Positions 7,830 to 16,028 of a DNA stretch of 54,544 nucleotides are shown piece by piece (positions within the stretch are counted from its first letter, which is position 1; every line of letters begins with the position of its first letter). Position numbers and translations under genes: made by a program. Location: NCBI RefSeq assembly GCF_014495685.1, contig NZ_JACTVI010000055.1:1-54544 (forward strand). The letters run 5' to 3'. Under the pieces are notes generated by a model. That model saw nothing but the letters and a program-made list of their open reading frames with translations. It ran no database searches and had not been told where the DNA came from. Source of the DNA: Streptomyces sp. TRM68367. GTDB lineage: Bacteria; Actinomycetota; Actinomycetes; Streptomycetales; Streptomycetaceae.

Positions 7830-9626
7830 TTGCGCGAGTTCAGCCTTCCGGCTTTGTACGAGGTCCCTGCGGGCGGCAACCTGACGGACATCGTCCGCAG
7901 AAATGCCGCGCAGCACCCGGACGTCGCCGTCATCGCCCGCAAGGCCGGAGACAGCTGGCGGGACGTGACGGCGGCCGCGTTCCTCGCCGAGGTGCGCGCG
8001 GCCGCGAAGGGACTGATCGCCTCCGGGGTGCAGCAGGGCGACCGGGTGGGCCTGATGTCCCGCACCCGCTACGAGTGGACCCTGCTGGACTTCGCGATCT
8101 GGAGCGCGGGCGCGGTCACCGTGCCGGTGTACGAGACCAGCTCGCCGGAGCAGGTGCAGTGGATCCTCAGCGACTCGGGGGCCACGGCGTGCATCGTGGA
8201 GATGGACAACCACGTCGCCGCCGTCGAGTCCGTGCGCGACCGGCTGCCCGCCCTCAAGCACGTCTGGCAGATCGAGGCCGGCGGGGTGGCGGAGCTGGGC
8301 CGCCTCGGGCGCGACGTGACCGACGCTGCGGTCGAGGAGCGCAGCACGCTGGCGAAGGCCGACGACCCGGCGACCATCGTCTATACCTCCGGCACCACCG
8401 GCCGCCCCAAGGGCTGTGTGCTCACCCACCGCAGCTTCTTCGCCGAGTGCGGGAACGTGGTGGAGCGGATGCGCCCCCTGTTCCGGACGGGTGAGTGCTC
8501 GGTCCTGCTCTTCCTGCCGCTCGCGCACGTCTTCGGGCGGCTCGTGCAGGTCGCGCCGATGCTGGCACCGATCAAGCTCGGCCTCGTCCCGGACATCAAG
8601 AACCTCACCGACGAGCTGGCCTCCTTCCGGCCCACGCTCATCCTGGGCGTGCCGCGCGTCTTCGAGAAGGTCTACAACTCGGCGCGCGCCAAGGCGCAGG
8701 CGGACGGCAAGGGCAAGATCTTCGACAAGGCGGCCGACACCGCGATCGCCTACAGCAAGGCGCTGGACACCCCGTCGGGCCCGCCCCTCGGCCTGAAGAT
8801 CAAGCACAAGACGTTCGACAAGCTGGTCTACAGCAAGCTGCGCGCGGTCCTGGGCGGCAAGGGCGAGTACGCCATCTCCGGCGGCGCCCCGCTGGGCGAG
8901 CGCCTGGGGCACTTCTTCCGCGGCATCGGCTTCACGGTCCTGGAGGGCTACGGCCTGACCGAGTCCTGCGCGGCCACCGCGTTCAACCCGTGGGACCGGC
9001 AGAAGATCGGCACGGTCGGCCAGCCACTGCCCGGCTCGGTGATCCGCATAGCGGACGACGGCGAGGTGCTGCTGCACGGCGAGCACCTGTTCAAGGAGTA
9101 CTGGAACAACCCGGGCGCGACCGGCGAGGTGCTGGCCGACGGCTGGTTCCACTCCGGTGACATCGGCACCCTCGACGAGGACGGCTACCTCAGGATCACC
9201 GGCCGCAAGAAGGAGATCATCGTCACCGCGGGCGGCAAGAACGTCGCCCCGGCCGTGATCGAGGACCGGATCCGGGCGCACGCGCTGGTCGCGGAGTGCA
9301 TGGTGGTCGGCGACGGGCGTCCGTTCGTGGGCGCGCTGGTCACCCTCGACGAGGAGTTCCTGGGCCGCTGGGCCACCGAGCACGGCAAGCCGGCGGATGC
9401 CACTGCGGCGTCGCTGCGCGACGACCCGGATCTGCTCGCGGCGATCCAGGACGCGGTCGACGACGGCAACGCCGCGGTGTCGAAGGCGGAATCGGTGCGG
9501 AAGTTCCGCATTCTGTGCTCCCAGTTCACGGAGGAGTCGGGCCACCTGACGCCGTCGCTGAAGCTGAAGCGGAACGCGGTGGCGAAGGACTACGCGCACG
9601 AGATCGAGGCGATCTACGCGAAGTAG
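7830..9626 (+). CDS. long-chain fatty-acid--CoA ligase (AMP-forming, FadD15-like)
   Basis: The 598-residue acyl-CoA synthetase activates fatty acids through an acyl-AMP intermediate. Adenylation motifs appear in order: the P-loop YTSGTTGRPKG, the LPLAHVFGR region, GGAPLGERL, YGLTES, HSGDIGTLDEDGYL with GRKKEIIVTAGGKNV, and a C-terminal Lys in LTPSLKLKRN. The start is a TTG at 7830 with GAGGA nine bases upstream, where homology begins. Synteny with M. tuberculosis fadD15 beside pimB' suggests a membrane or phosphoinositide lipid role, but the substrate is inferred only. Confidence 0.94.
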   Translation: MREFSLPALYEVPAGGNLTDIVRRNAAQHPDVAVIARKAGDSWRDVTAAAFLAEVRAAAKGLIASGVQQGDRVGLMSRTRYEWTLLDFAIWSAGAVTVPVYETSSPEQVQWILSDSGATACIVEMDNHVAAVESVRDRLPALKHVWQIEAGGVAELGRLGRDVTDAAVEERSTLAKADDPATIVYTSGTTGRPKGCVLTHRSFFAECGNVVERMRPLFRTGECSVLLFLPLAHVFGRLVQVAPMLAPIKLGLVPDIKNLTDELASFRPTLILGVPRVFEKVYNSARAKAQADGKGKIFDKAADTAIAYSKALDTPSGPPLGLKIKHKTFDKLVYSKLRAVLGGKGEYAISGGAPLGERLGHFFRGIGFTVLEGYGLTESCAATAFNPWDRQKIGTVGQPLPGSVIRIADDGEVLLHGEHLFKEYWNNPGATGEVLADGWFHSGDIGTLDEDGYLRITGRKKEIIVTAGGKNVAPAVIEDRIRAHALVAECMVVGDGRPFVGALVTLDEEFLGRWATEHGKPADATAASLRDDPDLLAAIQDAVDDGNAAVSKAESVRKFRILCSQFTEESGHLTPSLKLKRNAVAKDYAHEIEAIYAK

Positions 9627-9643
9627 GCACCTACGTCAAAGGC

Positions 9644-9697
9644 TCATGGCGCCGGGGGCCGCATATTGATACAGCCCCGCGCCCCTTTGGGGCACGC
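9644..9697. repeat. dispersed repeat family B, copy 1
   Basis: This copy lies between two convergent genes. It reads CCGCATATTGATACAGCCCC then GCGCCCCTTTGGGGC, so it ends in a stem-loop that could terminate transcription in both directions. Near-identical sequences occur at 32838-32913 (opposite orientation) and 52063-52137. Confidence 0.85.
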
Positions 9698-9701
9698 TTG
9701 G

Positions 9702-10844
9702 CTACAGGAGTGTTCTCAAGTGTTCCGCCAGTAGGTCCCAGCGCCATTTCTCCTCGACCCAGGCTCGGCCGCGCTCGCCCATCCGGCTGCGTAGTTCCGC
9801 GTCTGCGAGGAGGGTGATGATGCGGTCGGCTGCCTCCTCCGGAGAGCCGCCGCGCACCACCCAGCCCGTTTCGCCGTCCAGTACCGCGTCGGGGGCACCG
9901 CCGGAGTCGCCGGCGACTACGGGGAGGCCCGTTGCGGAGGCTTCCAGGTAGACGATGCCGAGGCCCTCTACGTCGAGGCCGCCGCGGCGGGTACGGCAGG
10001 GCATGGCGAAGACGTCGCCGGCGCCGTAGTGGGCGGGCAGTTCGGACCAGGGGACGGCGCCGGTGAAGTGGACGGAGGCGGCGACGCCGGTCTCGTGCGC
10101 GAGTCGGCGCAGGTCCTTCTCGTAGGGGCCGCCGCCGACGATCAGCAGGACGGTGCCGGGCTCCTTGGCCAGGATCCGGGGCAGGGCCCGGATGAGCGTG
10201 TCCTGGCCCTTGCGCCGCACCAGCCGGGACACACACACGACGACCGGCCGGTCCGTCAGGCCCAGCCGCGCCCGGATCTCGTCGCCGCCGGATCCCGGGT
10301 GGAAGGTCTTCTCGTCGACGCCGGGCGGCAGTTGCACCATGCGCGAGGCCCCCTCAGGCGTCAGCGCGCCCGCGATGCGTGAGCGGGTGTACTCGCCGAG
10401 GTAGGTGATCGTGTCCGTCGTCTCCCCGATCCGGCGCAGCAACTGCCGGGCGGCGGGCAGCTGGGCCCAGCCGGCCTCGTGCCCGTGGGTCGTGGCCACG
10501 AGTCGTTCGGCGCCCGCCCCGCGCAGTGCCGGTGCCATCAGGCCGAGCGGGGCCGCCGCACCGAACCACACCGACGTGCACCCGTGCTCGCGCAGCAGTC
10601 CGACCGCCCGCCGGGTGGCCTGCGGGGTCGGCAGCAGCATCGTCGTACGGTCGCGTACGACCGTGAAGGGCTGCTCGGCGTCGAAGGCGGCCGTGGCCCT
10701 GATGCCCTCGCGGCCGCGCTTCCACGTGGAGGCGTAGACGACGATGCGGTCCGGGTCGAGCCGCAGGGCCATGTTGTGCAGGAAGGCCTGGATGCCGCCG
10801 GGCCGGGGCGGGAAGTCGTTGGTCACGATCAGGGTCTTGTGCAT
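9702..10844 (-). CDS. GT4 glycosyltransferase, PimB'-like mannosyltransferase
   Basis: The 380-residue GT-B enzyme probably adds the second mannose to phosphatidylinositol monomannoside from GDP-mannose at the inner face of the membrane. Family features are NDFPPRPGGIQAF near residue 10, TTHGHEAGW, VCVSRLVRRKGQDTLI opening the C-terminal domain, LLIVGGGPYEKDL, and EGLGIVYLEASATGLPVV carrying the donor-binding Glu pair. The ATG at 10844 has a consensus TAGGGT box 8 bases upstream and no ribosome site, so a leaderless mRNA is likely. Synteny with mycobacterial pimB' beside fadD15 supports the call. Confidence 0.87.
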   Translation of the reverse strand: MHKTLIVTNDFPPRPGGIQAFLHNMALRLDPDRIVVYASTWKRGREGIRATAAFDAEQPFTVVRDRTTMLLPTPQATRRAVGLLREHGCTSVWFGAAAPLGLMAPALRGAGAERLVATTHGHEAGWAQLPAARQLLRRIGETTDTITYLGEYTRSRIAGALTPEGASRMVQLPPGVDEKTFHPGSGGDEIRARLGLTDRPVVVCVSRLVRRKGQDTLIRALPRILAKEPGTVLLIVGGGPYEKDLRRLAHETGVAASVHFTGAVPWSELPAHYGAGDVFAMPCRTRRGGLDVEGLGIVYLEASATGLPVVAGDSGGAPDAVLDGETGWVVRGGSPEEAADRIITLLADAELRSRMGERGRAWVEEKWRWDLLAEHLRTLL

Positions 10845-10954
10845 CGCCGCCGACCCTACCGAACCCCGGGTGCACGGCCGTGTCGATGGCCCGCTCACAG
10901 GCGTCCGGGACATCATGGCAGGGTCGGTGCGGTACACGGACGGGCAGGGAGCAC

Positions 10955-12190
10955 GTGGAGACGACGGGCGCGAGGCGTTCCCTGGCCGGGCTGCCGCTGG
11001 TCTGGGGTGCGACGAGACTGGTGCTGCTCTTGTTCGTGCTCAAGGTGTACGTCTTCCCCGGCCCGGACGTCACGAGCGACGTGTCCGTGATCTACCACGG
11101 CTGGTACGACGTCCTGCGCACCGGGACGTTCCCACGCGGCGACGTCACCTGGCAGTACCCGCCCGCCGCCGCGCTGGCGATCCTCTCCCCCGCCCTGCTG
11201 CCGTTCCTCGACTACGCGACGGCGTTCTTCGTCCTGGCCTTCCTCGCCGACTTCGCCGTCCTCGCCCTGCTGCTGTACGCGGGCCTGCGCTCCGGCCGGA
11301 CGCTGCGCGGCGCGTGGGTATGGGTGGCGGGCGTCCCGCTGCTCGGTCCGACGGTGTACGCGCGCTACGACGTGATGGTCACCGCGGTCGCCGTGGCCGC
11401 GCTCCTCGCGGGCGCCCGGCGTCCCCGGGCGATGGGGGCGCTGGCGGCGTTCGGGGCGCTGCTGAAGGTGTGGCCGGCGCTGCTGCTCCTCGCCGCCCGC
11501 CGGCGCAGCACCTGGGGTGCGGCGGCGGTGACCGGTGTCGCGCTGGCGGCCGGGTTCGCGGTGGTCATGCCCGGCGCGTTCGCCTTCCTGACCTCCCAGC
11601 GCGACCGGGGCACCGAGGTGGAGTCGCTGGGCGCCCTGGTCTTCCATGTGGCCCGGCACTTCGGCTGGAGCGGCGAGGTGCTGCTGAACTACGGCTCGAT
11701 GGAGTTCCTCGGCCCGTACGTGGACGTGGTGAGCATGGCCGCGCTGGCGCTGACCGGGCTGGCGCTGGGCTGGCTGCTGCTGTGGCGCCTGCTGGCGGTG
11801 CGCTTCGAGCCGCACACCCTGGCGGACGCGGCGTTCGTCGCCGTCCTGCTGTTCACCACCACGAGCCGGGTGATCAGCCCGCAGTACATGGTGTGGCTGG
11901 TGGGCCTGGCGGCGGTCTGCCTGTGCTTTGGCGGCAGCCGGATGGGACGGCCGGCCGCCCTGGTCCTGGCGGCGGCCTTCTTCACGGTCCTGGAGTTCCC
12001 GTACTGGTTCGCCCACGTCGTGGCCAGCGACCCGCTGGGCGTCGCACTGCTGTTCCTGCGCAACGGCCTGCTCGTGGCGGCCTCTCTCATCGGGGCGCGC
12101 AGCCTGTGGCGCGCCACGGTCACGCCGCGGCCCCTGGCCCCGCTGCCCGCTCAGCCGGCCCGCACCGGCGAAACCGCCGTGGGCAGCTGA
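10955..12190 (+). CDS. polytopic GT87/DUF2029 membrane protein
   Basis: The 411-residue integral membrane protein has about 9-11 predicted transmembrane helices. It resembles polyprenyl-phosphate-mannose-dependent mannosyltransferases of the GT-C superfamily. Early features are a DVTSDVSVIYHGWYDVL loop with acidic residues and VTWQYPPAAALAIL, matching the family's DxxxY...YPP pattern. Such enzymes act outside the membrane on lipoglycans or proteins. The GTG at 10955 follows CAGGGAGC; the longer upstream frame overlaps the divergent pimB'-like promoter. Proximity to that gene supports a phosphoinositide-mannoside or glycoprotein role. Confidence 0.82.
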   Translation: METTGARRSLAGLPLVWGATRLVLLLFVLKVYVFPGPDVTSDVSVIYHGWYDVLRTGTFPRGDVTWQYPPAAALAILSPALLPFLDYATAFFVLAFLADFAVLALLLYAGLRSGRTLRGAWVWVAGVPLLGPTVYARYDVMVTAVAVAALLAGARRPRAMGALAAFGALLKVWPALLLLAARRRSTWGAAAVTGVALAAGFAVVMPGAFAFLTSQRDRGTEVESLGALVFHVARHFGWSGEVLLNYGSMEFLGPYVDVVSMAALALTGLALGWLLLWRLLAVRFEPHTLADAAFVAVLLFTTTSRVISPQYMVWLVGLAAVCLCFGGSRMGRPAALVLAAAFFTVLEFPYWFAHVVASDPLGVALLFLRNGLLVAASLIGARSLWRATVTPRPLAPLPAQPARTGETAVGS

Positions 12191-12191
12191 G

Positions 12192-13427
12192 TCAGCGCAC
12201 GTCCAGCTGCGCCCGCAGATAGTCCCGCCACTGCGCGGTGAAGTCCTGCACGTTCGTTCCCAGCACCTCGCGCATCGCGTTCTCGACCGCGCCCGGACGC
12301 TTCTGGTGGGCCCCCACGGTCCGGTAGAACTCGCCGAGCCGGTCCTCGCCCCAGCGCTCGGCGATCAGACGGCAGGCCAGCCAGCCGGACTCGTAGGCCT
12401 GCGCCAGGCCGTTCGCGCCGCCGGAGAAGCCGAAGTCATCGTCGTCGGGCAGCGACTGCGGCACCCGGCCCTCGGTGACCGCGCGGGCCAGTTCCGGCGC
12501 GGCCTCGGCCGGGGTGCGGCCGCTGGTTCGGTAGCCGACCCAGTCCGCGTAGCCCTCGGACAGCCACAGCGGGGTCGCGGGCGTGGTGTGGGTGCGGGTG
12601 GCGACATGGGTCGTCTCGTGGGTCAGCACGACCTGCCGGCCGAAGGCGCCGAGCAGGCCGTACGCGTCCGGGTTGACGATGACCCGGTCCGCGGGCGCCC
12701 GCGCCGGGGCGCCGACCTCGCCGGTGGTGACGGCCGCGATGCCCCGGTAGGAGGAGGCCGGCGAGCCGAGCAGCCCCGCCATCCCCTCCAGGGACTTCGG
12801 TACGAGCACGACGACGCGCCGACTCCAGTCCGTGCCCCACGCGTCCGACACCGCGGGCACGGCCCGGTCGGCCAGGCCGGCGTATTTGCGCAGGGTCTCG
12901 CCGGACTGGCCGACGCCGAGGACGAGGCTGCGCTCGCCGCGCACGACGCTCACCGTGCCCTGGTCCCACAGCTGCTGGGCGGACTTCCGGGCGGGCCGGT
13001 CGGAGGTGACGGACCAGTGCCCGACCCTGTCCCGGCTCAGGGCGAGGGTGCGGCCCGCGGTGACGGGGGCGCGGTCGTAGCCCTCGATCCGGTAGCGCAG
13101 GTCGACGTCCGCGGTGGCCGTGTCGCCGGTGCGATGCAGGTCTTTCACGCGGTACGACCAGTCGGCCAGGGGCACCGCGCGCAGCCGGCCGAACCCGGCT
13201 CCGGCGCCCGTCCCCTCGAACGCCGTCTCGTCGTGGGCGAGCACCGCGTCGGCCCGCCTGTCGAGAAGCCGCTCCACGTCTGCCCGCGCGGCGTCGCCGA
13301 CGGGCCGCCCGCCGCACGCCACCAGGGAGACGAGCAGCAGACACAGCACCACCACCGAGGAACCCGACGCCCGCCTTCGCCCAAGCGGCGCCGGAGAAGT
13401 GCGAGTGCGCTCAGGGGTCCTTGCCAC
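12192..13427 (-). CDS. lipoprotein metallopeptidase (gluzincin, peptidase-MA-like)
   Basis: The 411-residue exported lipoprotein has a basic N-terminus, a hydrophobic stretch and lipobox LVAC with Cys38. The first half resembles an NTF2-like domain (DAVLAHDETAFEG, DLRYRIEGYD). The second half is a metallopeptidase with HETTH as HExxH and LSEGYADW supplying the third ligand. It probably cleaves protein or peptide substrates at the cell surface. Start is a GTG at 13427. It converges on the GT87 gene, with one base between stops. The NlpC/P60 genes upstream on the same strand suggest a shared envelope role. Confidence 0.88.
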   Translation of the reverse strand: MARTPERTRTSPAPLGRRRASGSSVVVLCLLLVSLVACGGRPVGDAARADVERLLDRRADAVLAHDETAFEGTGAGAGFGRLRAVPLADWSYRVKDLHRTGDTATADVDLRYRIEGYDRAPVTAGRTLALSRDRVGHWSVTSDRPARKSAQQLWDQGTVSVVRGERSLVLGVGQSGETLRKYAGLADRAVPAVSDAWGTDWSRRVVVLVPKSLEGMAGLLGSPASSYRGIAAVTTGEVGAPARAPADRVIVNPDAYGLLGAFGRQVVLTHETTHVATRTHTTPATPLWLSEGYADWVGYRTSGRTPAEAAPELARAVTEGRVPQSLPDDDDFGFSGGANGLAQAYESGWLACRLIAERWGEDRLGEFYRTVGAHQKRPGAVENAMREVLGTNVQDFTAQWRDYLRAQLDVR

Positions 13428-13460
13428 CTTCCCGATCGTACGGGCGCGGGGGCGCGGGGG

Positions 13461-14471
13461 TCAGACCCTGGTCACGGACGAGACCGGCATCATGCCGACC
13501 GGGTCGTAGCGCACCGGTGCGCCGGGGTAGGGGGCGTGGATGACCTGGCCGCCTCCCATGTACATCCCGACGTGGCTGGCATCGGACCGGTAGATCACCA
13601 GGTCGCCGGGCTGCGCCTGGGACAGCGGGACCTGCCGGCCCGCGTACCGCTGGGCCTGTGAGGTGCGCGGCAGGGAGACCCCGGCCTGGGCGTACGACCA
13701 CTGCATAAGGCCCGAGCAGTCGAATCCGGAGGGCCCGCTGGCGCCCCATAGGTACGGCTTGCCGAGCGCGGAGCGGGCCGCGGCCACGGCAGCCGCCGCG
13801 CGCCCGGACGCCGGGGCGGCGGCGCCGAGGTCGGGCAGGTCGGTGCGGCCGGAGCGGGAGGCGCGGTCGTAGACGGCGCGCTCGTCGTCCGGCAGGGCGT
13901 TGAGCAGCCGCCGGGCCTGGGCGAGCTTGTGCTCGACGGTCTTCTTGTGGGTTGCGACGGCCTTGCGGCTCCGGTCCAGTTCGCCCAGCTTCCGGGCCGC
14001 CTCGGCGCGCTCCTGGGCGAGTTCGCGCAGGGCCTCCTGAAGGCCCTTCAGCTCACCGGCCTGGTGGGCGGTGATCCGGTCGAGCACGGCGGCCTTGTCG
14101 AGGTAGTCGTCCGGGTCGTCGGAGAACAGCAGGGCGAAGGACGGGGCGAGGCCGCCGGAGCGGTACTGGGCGCCGGCCAGCGAACCGAGCGCCTCCCGCA
14201 TGGAGTTGATGCGCTCCTGCTGCCGGGCGATCCGGTCCTGCGCCGTGCCGACCTGCTCGCGCAGCGCGTCGGCGCGCTCATCGGCCTTGTTGTAGGCCTC
14301 GGTCGCGTTCTCGGCCTCCTCGTAGAGGCGGTCCACCTTGGTGCGGGTGTCGTCGTGCGGCGTGGCCGCGGCGGGTACGGCGGCGAGGGCCGCGGCGGCG
14401 GCGGACAGGACGACCGCGACACTGGCGCCCCGGTCGGACCCGGACGGTGCAAGGCGGCGATGGGACCCCAC
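13461..14471 (-). CDS. secreted NlpC/P60 peptidoglycan hydrolase, paralogue 1
   Basis: The 336-residue product has a signal peptide (hydrophobic core AVVLSAAAAALAAV, then a TPHDD junction), a long coiled coil (about residues 45-205), and a C-terminal NlpC/P60 domain. Catalytic Cys lies in SGFDCSGLMQWSY and His in SDASHVGMYMGGG. It should cut D-Glu-meso-DAP type stem-peptide bonds, like RipA. The GTG at 14471 was chosen because it aligns with the paralogue's start (both begin xxSHRR) and removes a 45-residue tail lacking a ribosome site. It is the downstream member of a tandem duplication. Confidence 0.93.
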   Translation of the reverse strand: MGSHRRLAPSGSDRGASVAVVLSAAAAALAAVPAAATPHDDTRTKVDRLYEEAENATEAYNKADERADALREQVGTAQDRIARQQERINSMREALGSLAGAQYRSGGLAPSFALLFSDDPDDYLDKAAVLDRITAHQAGELKGLQEALRELAQERAEAARKLGELDRSRKAVATHKKTVEHKLAQARRLLNALPDDERAVYDRASRSGRTDLPDLGAAAPASGRAAAAVAAARSALGKPYLWGASGPSGFDCSGLMQWSYAQAGVSLPRTSQAQRYAGRQVPLSQAQPGDLVIYRSDASHVGMYMGGGQVIHAPYPGAPVRYDPVGMMPVSSVTRV

Positions 14472-14581
14472 AGGAAGCCGCGCTCCTCTCCACTGGCGGA
14501 CCACTGACAGACGAGGAAACGCGGCAGACAGTAGCCCCGTACCGGGGTGCCGACCAACGACATCCGCGGCCACGCACAGTG

Positions 14582-14617
14582 ACGCCCCGCCGCTGACGCA
14601 GGTCACAGGCGGGGCGT
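14582..14617. terminator. 10-bp stem-loop between the tandem NlpC/P60 genes
   Basis: ACGCCCCGCC (14582-14591) pairs perfectly with GGCGGGGCGT (14608-14617) around a 16-base loop. There is no T-run. It lies in the 273-base gap between the paralogues and could attenuate readthrough from the upstream gene. Confidence 0.5.
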
Positions 14618-14744
14618 GGGGCCAGGTGGCGTTGCCGGAATTCGCCCGTTCGGGCGGTGTGGCGTCCGGGTTCTGATGATGCTCAGACCCGGCTGCCGAC
14701 GATTCAGACTCGACGGTTGATCGTCGTGCGCGGAAGGCCGATGG

Positions 14745-15782
14745 TCAGACGCGGACACCGAACATGAACGGACCGCCGATGGTGCTCATCGACTCGTAGC
14801 GGACGACCGTGCCGGTACGCGGGGCGTGCAGGACCTGGCCGTTGCCCGCGTACAGGGCCACGTGGTGCAGGTCGTTGAAGAAGAAGACCAGGTCACCGAC
14901 CTTGAGCTGGCTCTCCGAGTAGATCTTCGTGCCGATCTGGGCCTGCGCCTCGGAGGTGCGCGGGATGGAGACGCCGGCCTGGGCGTACGCCCACGAGGTC
15001 AGGCCCGAGCAGTCGAAGGAGGACGGGCCGGTGGCGCCGTAGACGTAGGGCGAGCCGAGCTTGCTCTGGGCGGCGGCGTAGGCCGCCGCGGCCCGGCCGG
15101 AGCCCGGCGGGACGTTGGTGAGGGCCTCGCGCTCGCTGCTGCGGCTGGCGCGGGTCTGCTCGGCGGCGAGGGCCGCCTTCTCCTTGGCCGTGAGGGAGTT
15201 GAGCAGCTTCTGCGCGGAGGCGAGCTTGCCCTGGACTTCCTTCTTCTTGTTGCCCAGTTCGGTGCGGGTGGAGGCGAGGTCCTTGAGCTTCTCGGTGGCC
15301 TCGGCGCGCTCCTGGGCGAGTTCGCGCTGCTTCTCCTGGACCTTCTTCAGCGCCTCGACCTGCTGGGCGCTCAACTGGTCGAGCGTGGAGGCCTTGTCGA
15401 GGTAGTCGTTCGGGTTGGAGGAGAGGAACAACTGCAAGGACGGGTCGAGGTTGCCCGTGCGGTACTGGGAGGCGGCGGCCAGACCGAGGCTGTCGCGCAG
15501 CTCGTTGAGCTCCTCCTGGCCGCGGGCGACGTTGTCCTGGATGGTGGAGATCTCCTTCTGGAGCTTCTCCTGCTTCTCCTTGGCCCCGTTGTACTTCTCG
15601 GTGGCCTGCTCCGCCTCTTCGTAGAGCTTGTCGACCTTGGCCTTGACCTCGTCCGTGCTCGGCTTTTCGCTGGGTGCGGCGTTGGCGGCCTGCGAGGTGA
15701 AAGCGACGGCAGCGGCAGCGGCGGTGGTCAGCACGGTCACGCGCGCACGGCTCGGCTGCTTGGGACGACGGTGGGACGCCAC
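14745..15782 (-). CDS. secreted NlpC/P60 peptidoglycan hydrolase, paralogue 2
   Basis: The 345-residue protein has the same layout as its downstream neighbour: signal peptide (VTVLTTAAAAAVAFTSQAANA then APSEK), a long Lys/Glu/Gln-rich coiled coil (about residues 45-215), and an NlpC/P60 domain with DCSGLTSWAYAQAG (Cys) and DLHHVALYAGNGQV (His). It should hydrolyse peptidoglycan stem peptides during growth or germination. The GTG at 15782 has AGGAG about 11 bases upstream. A good vegetative-type promoter lies at 15857-15886. Identity between paralogues is higher in the catalytic domain than in the coiled coil. Confidence 0.94.
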   Translation of the reverse strand: MASHRRPKQPSRARVTVLTTAAAAAVAFTSQAANAAPSEKPSTDEVKAKVDKLYEEAEQATEKYNGAKEKQEKLQKEISTIQDNVARGQEELNELRDSLGLAAASQYRTGNLDPSLQLFLSSNPNDYLDKASTLDQLSAQQVEALKKVQEKQRELAQERAEATEKLKDLASTRTELGNKKKEVQGKLASAQKLLNSLTAKEKAALAAEQTRASRSSEREALTNVPPGSGRAAAAYAAAQSKLGSPYVYGATGPSSFDCSGLTSWAYAQAGVSIPRTSEAQAQIGTKIYSESQLKVGDLVFFFNDLHHVALYAGNGQVLHAPRTGTVVRYESMSTIGGPFMFGVRV

Positions 15783-15856
15783 GGGTGACGAGCTCCTTCT
15801 GGCCCCTCCGCCGTCGCTCCCCATGAGCGATCACCCGAGCGGAGGTTCGACGCCAG

Positions 15857-15886
15857 ACCCTAGTGACCTTCTTGTGATCAGTTCAA
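15857..15886 (-). promoter_or_regulatory. predicted housekeeping promoter for NlpC/P60 paralogue 2
   Basis: On the minus strand TTGAAC (15881-15886) and TAGGGT (15857-15862) are separated by 18 bases, matching the Streptomyces HrdB-type pattern TTGACN-N17/18-TAGRNT. It lies about 75 bases upstream of the GTG at 15782, in an unusually A/T-rich stretch (about 15870-15960). Confidence 0.6.
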
Positions 15887-16028
15887 ATCCTCAGCTGAAT
15901 ATTTTCACCACGGTGGTCATTCTTTGCACTGGATTCACATGCAGTGACGCATACTTGACGCTGGGCCACGCAGAGAGGCCCTCAATTCGGGCATCACGCC
16001 CGGACGTTACGCATGCCGCGAACGCCTC

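Noticed and set aside
14826..15788. 320-codon Leu/Gly/Ala-rich plus-strand frame opposite NlpC/P60 paralogue 2
   Set aside because: Mirror image of the coiled-coil codons; no ribosome site or recognisable domain.
15881..15890. GTTCAAATCC, a tRNA T-loop-like word
   Set aside because: No acceptor, D or anticodon stems can be drawn around it, and it coincides with a good -35 element.
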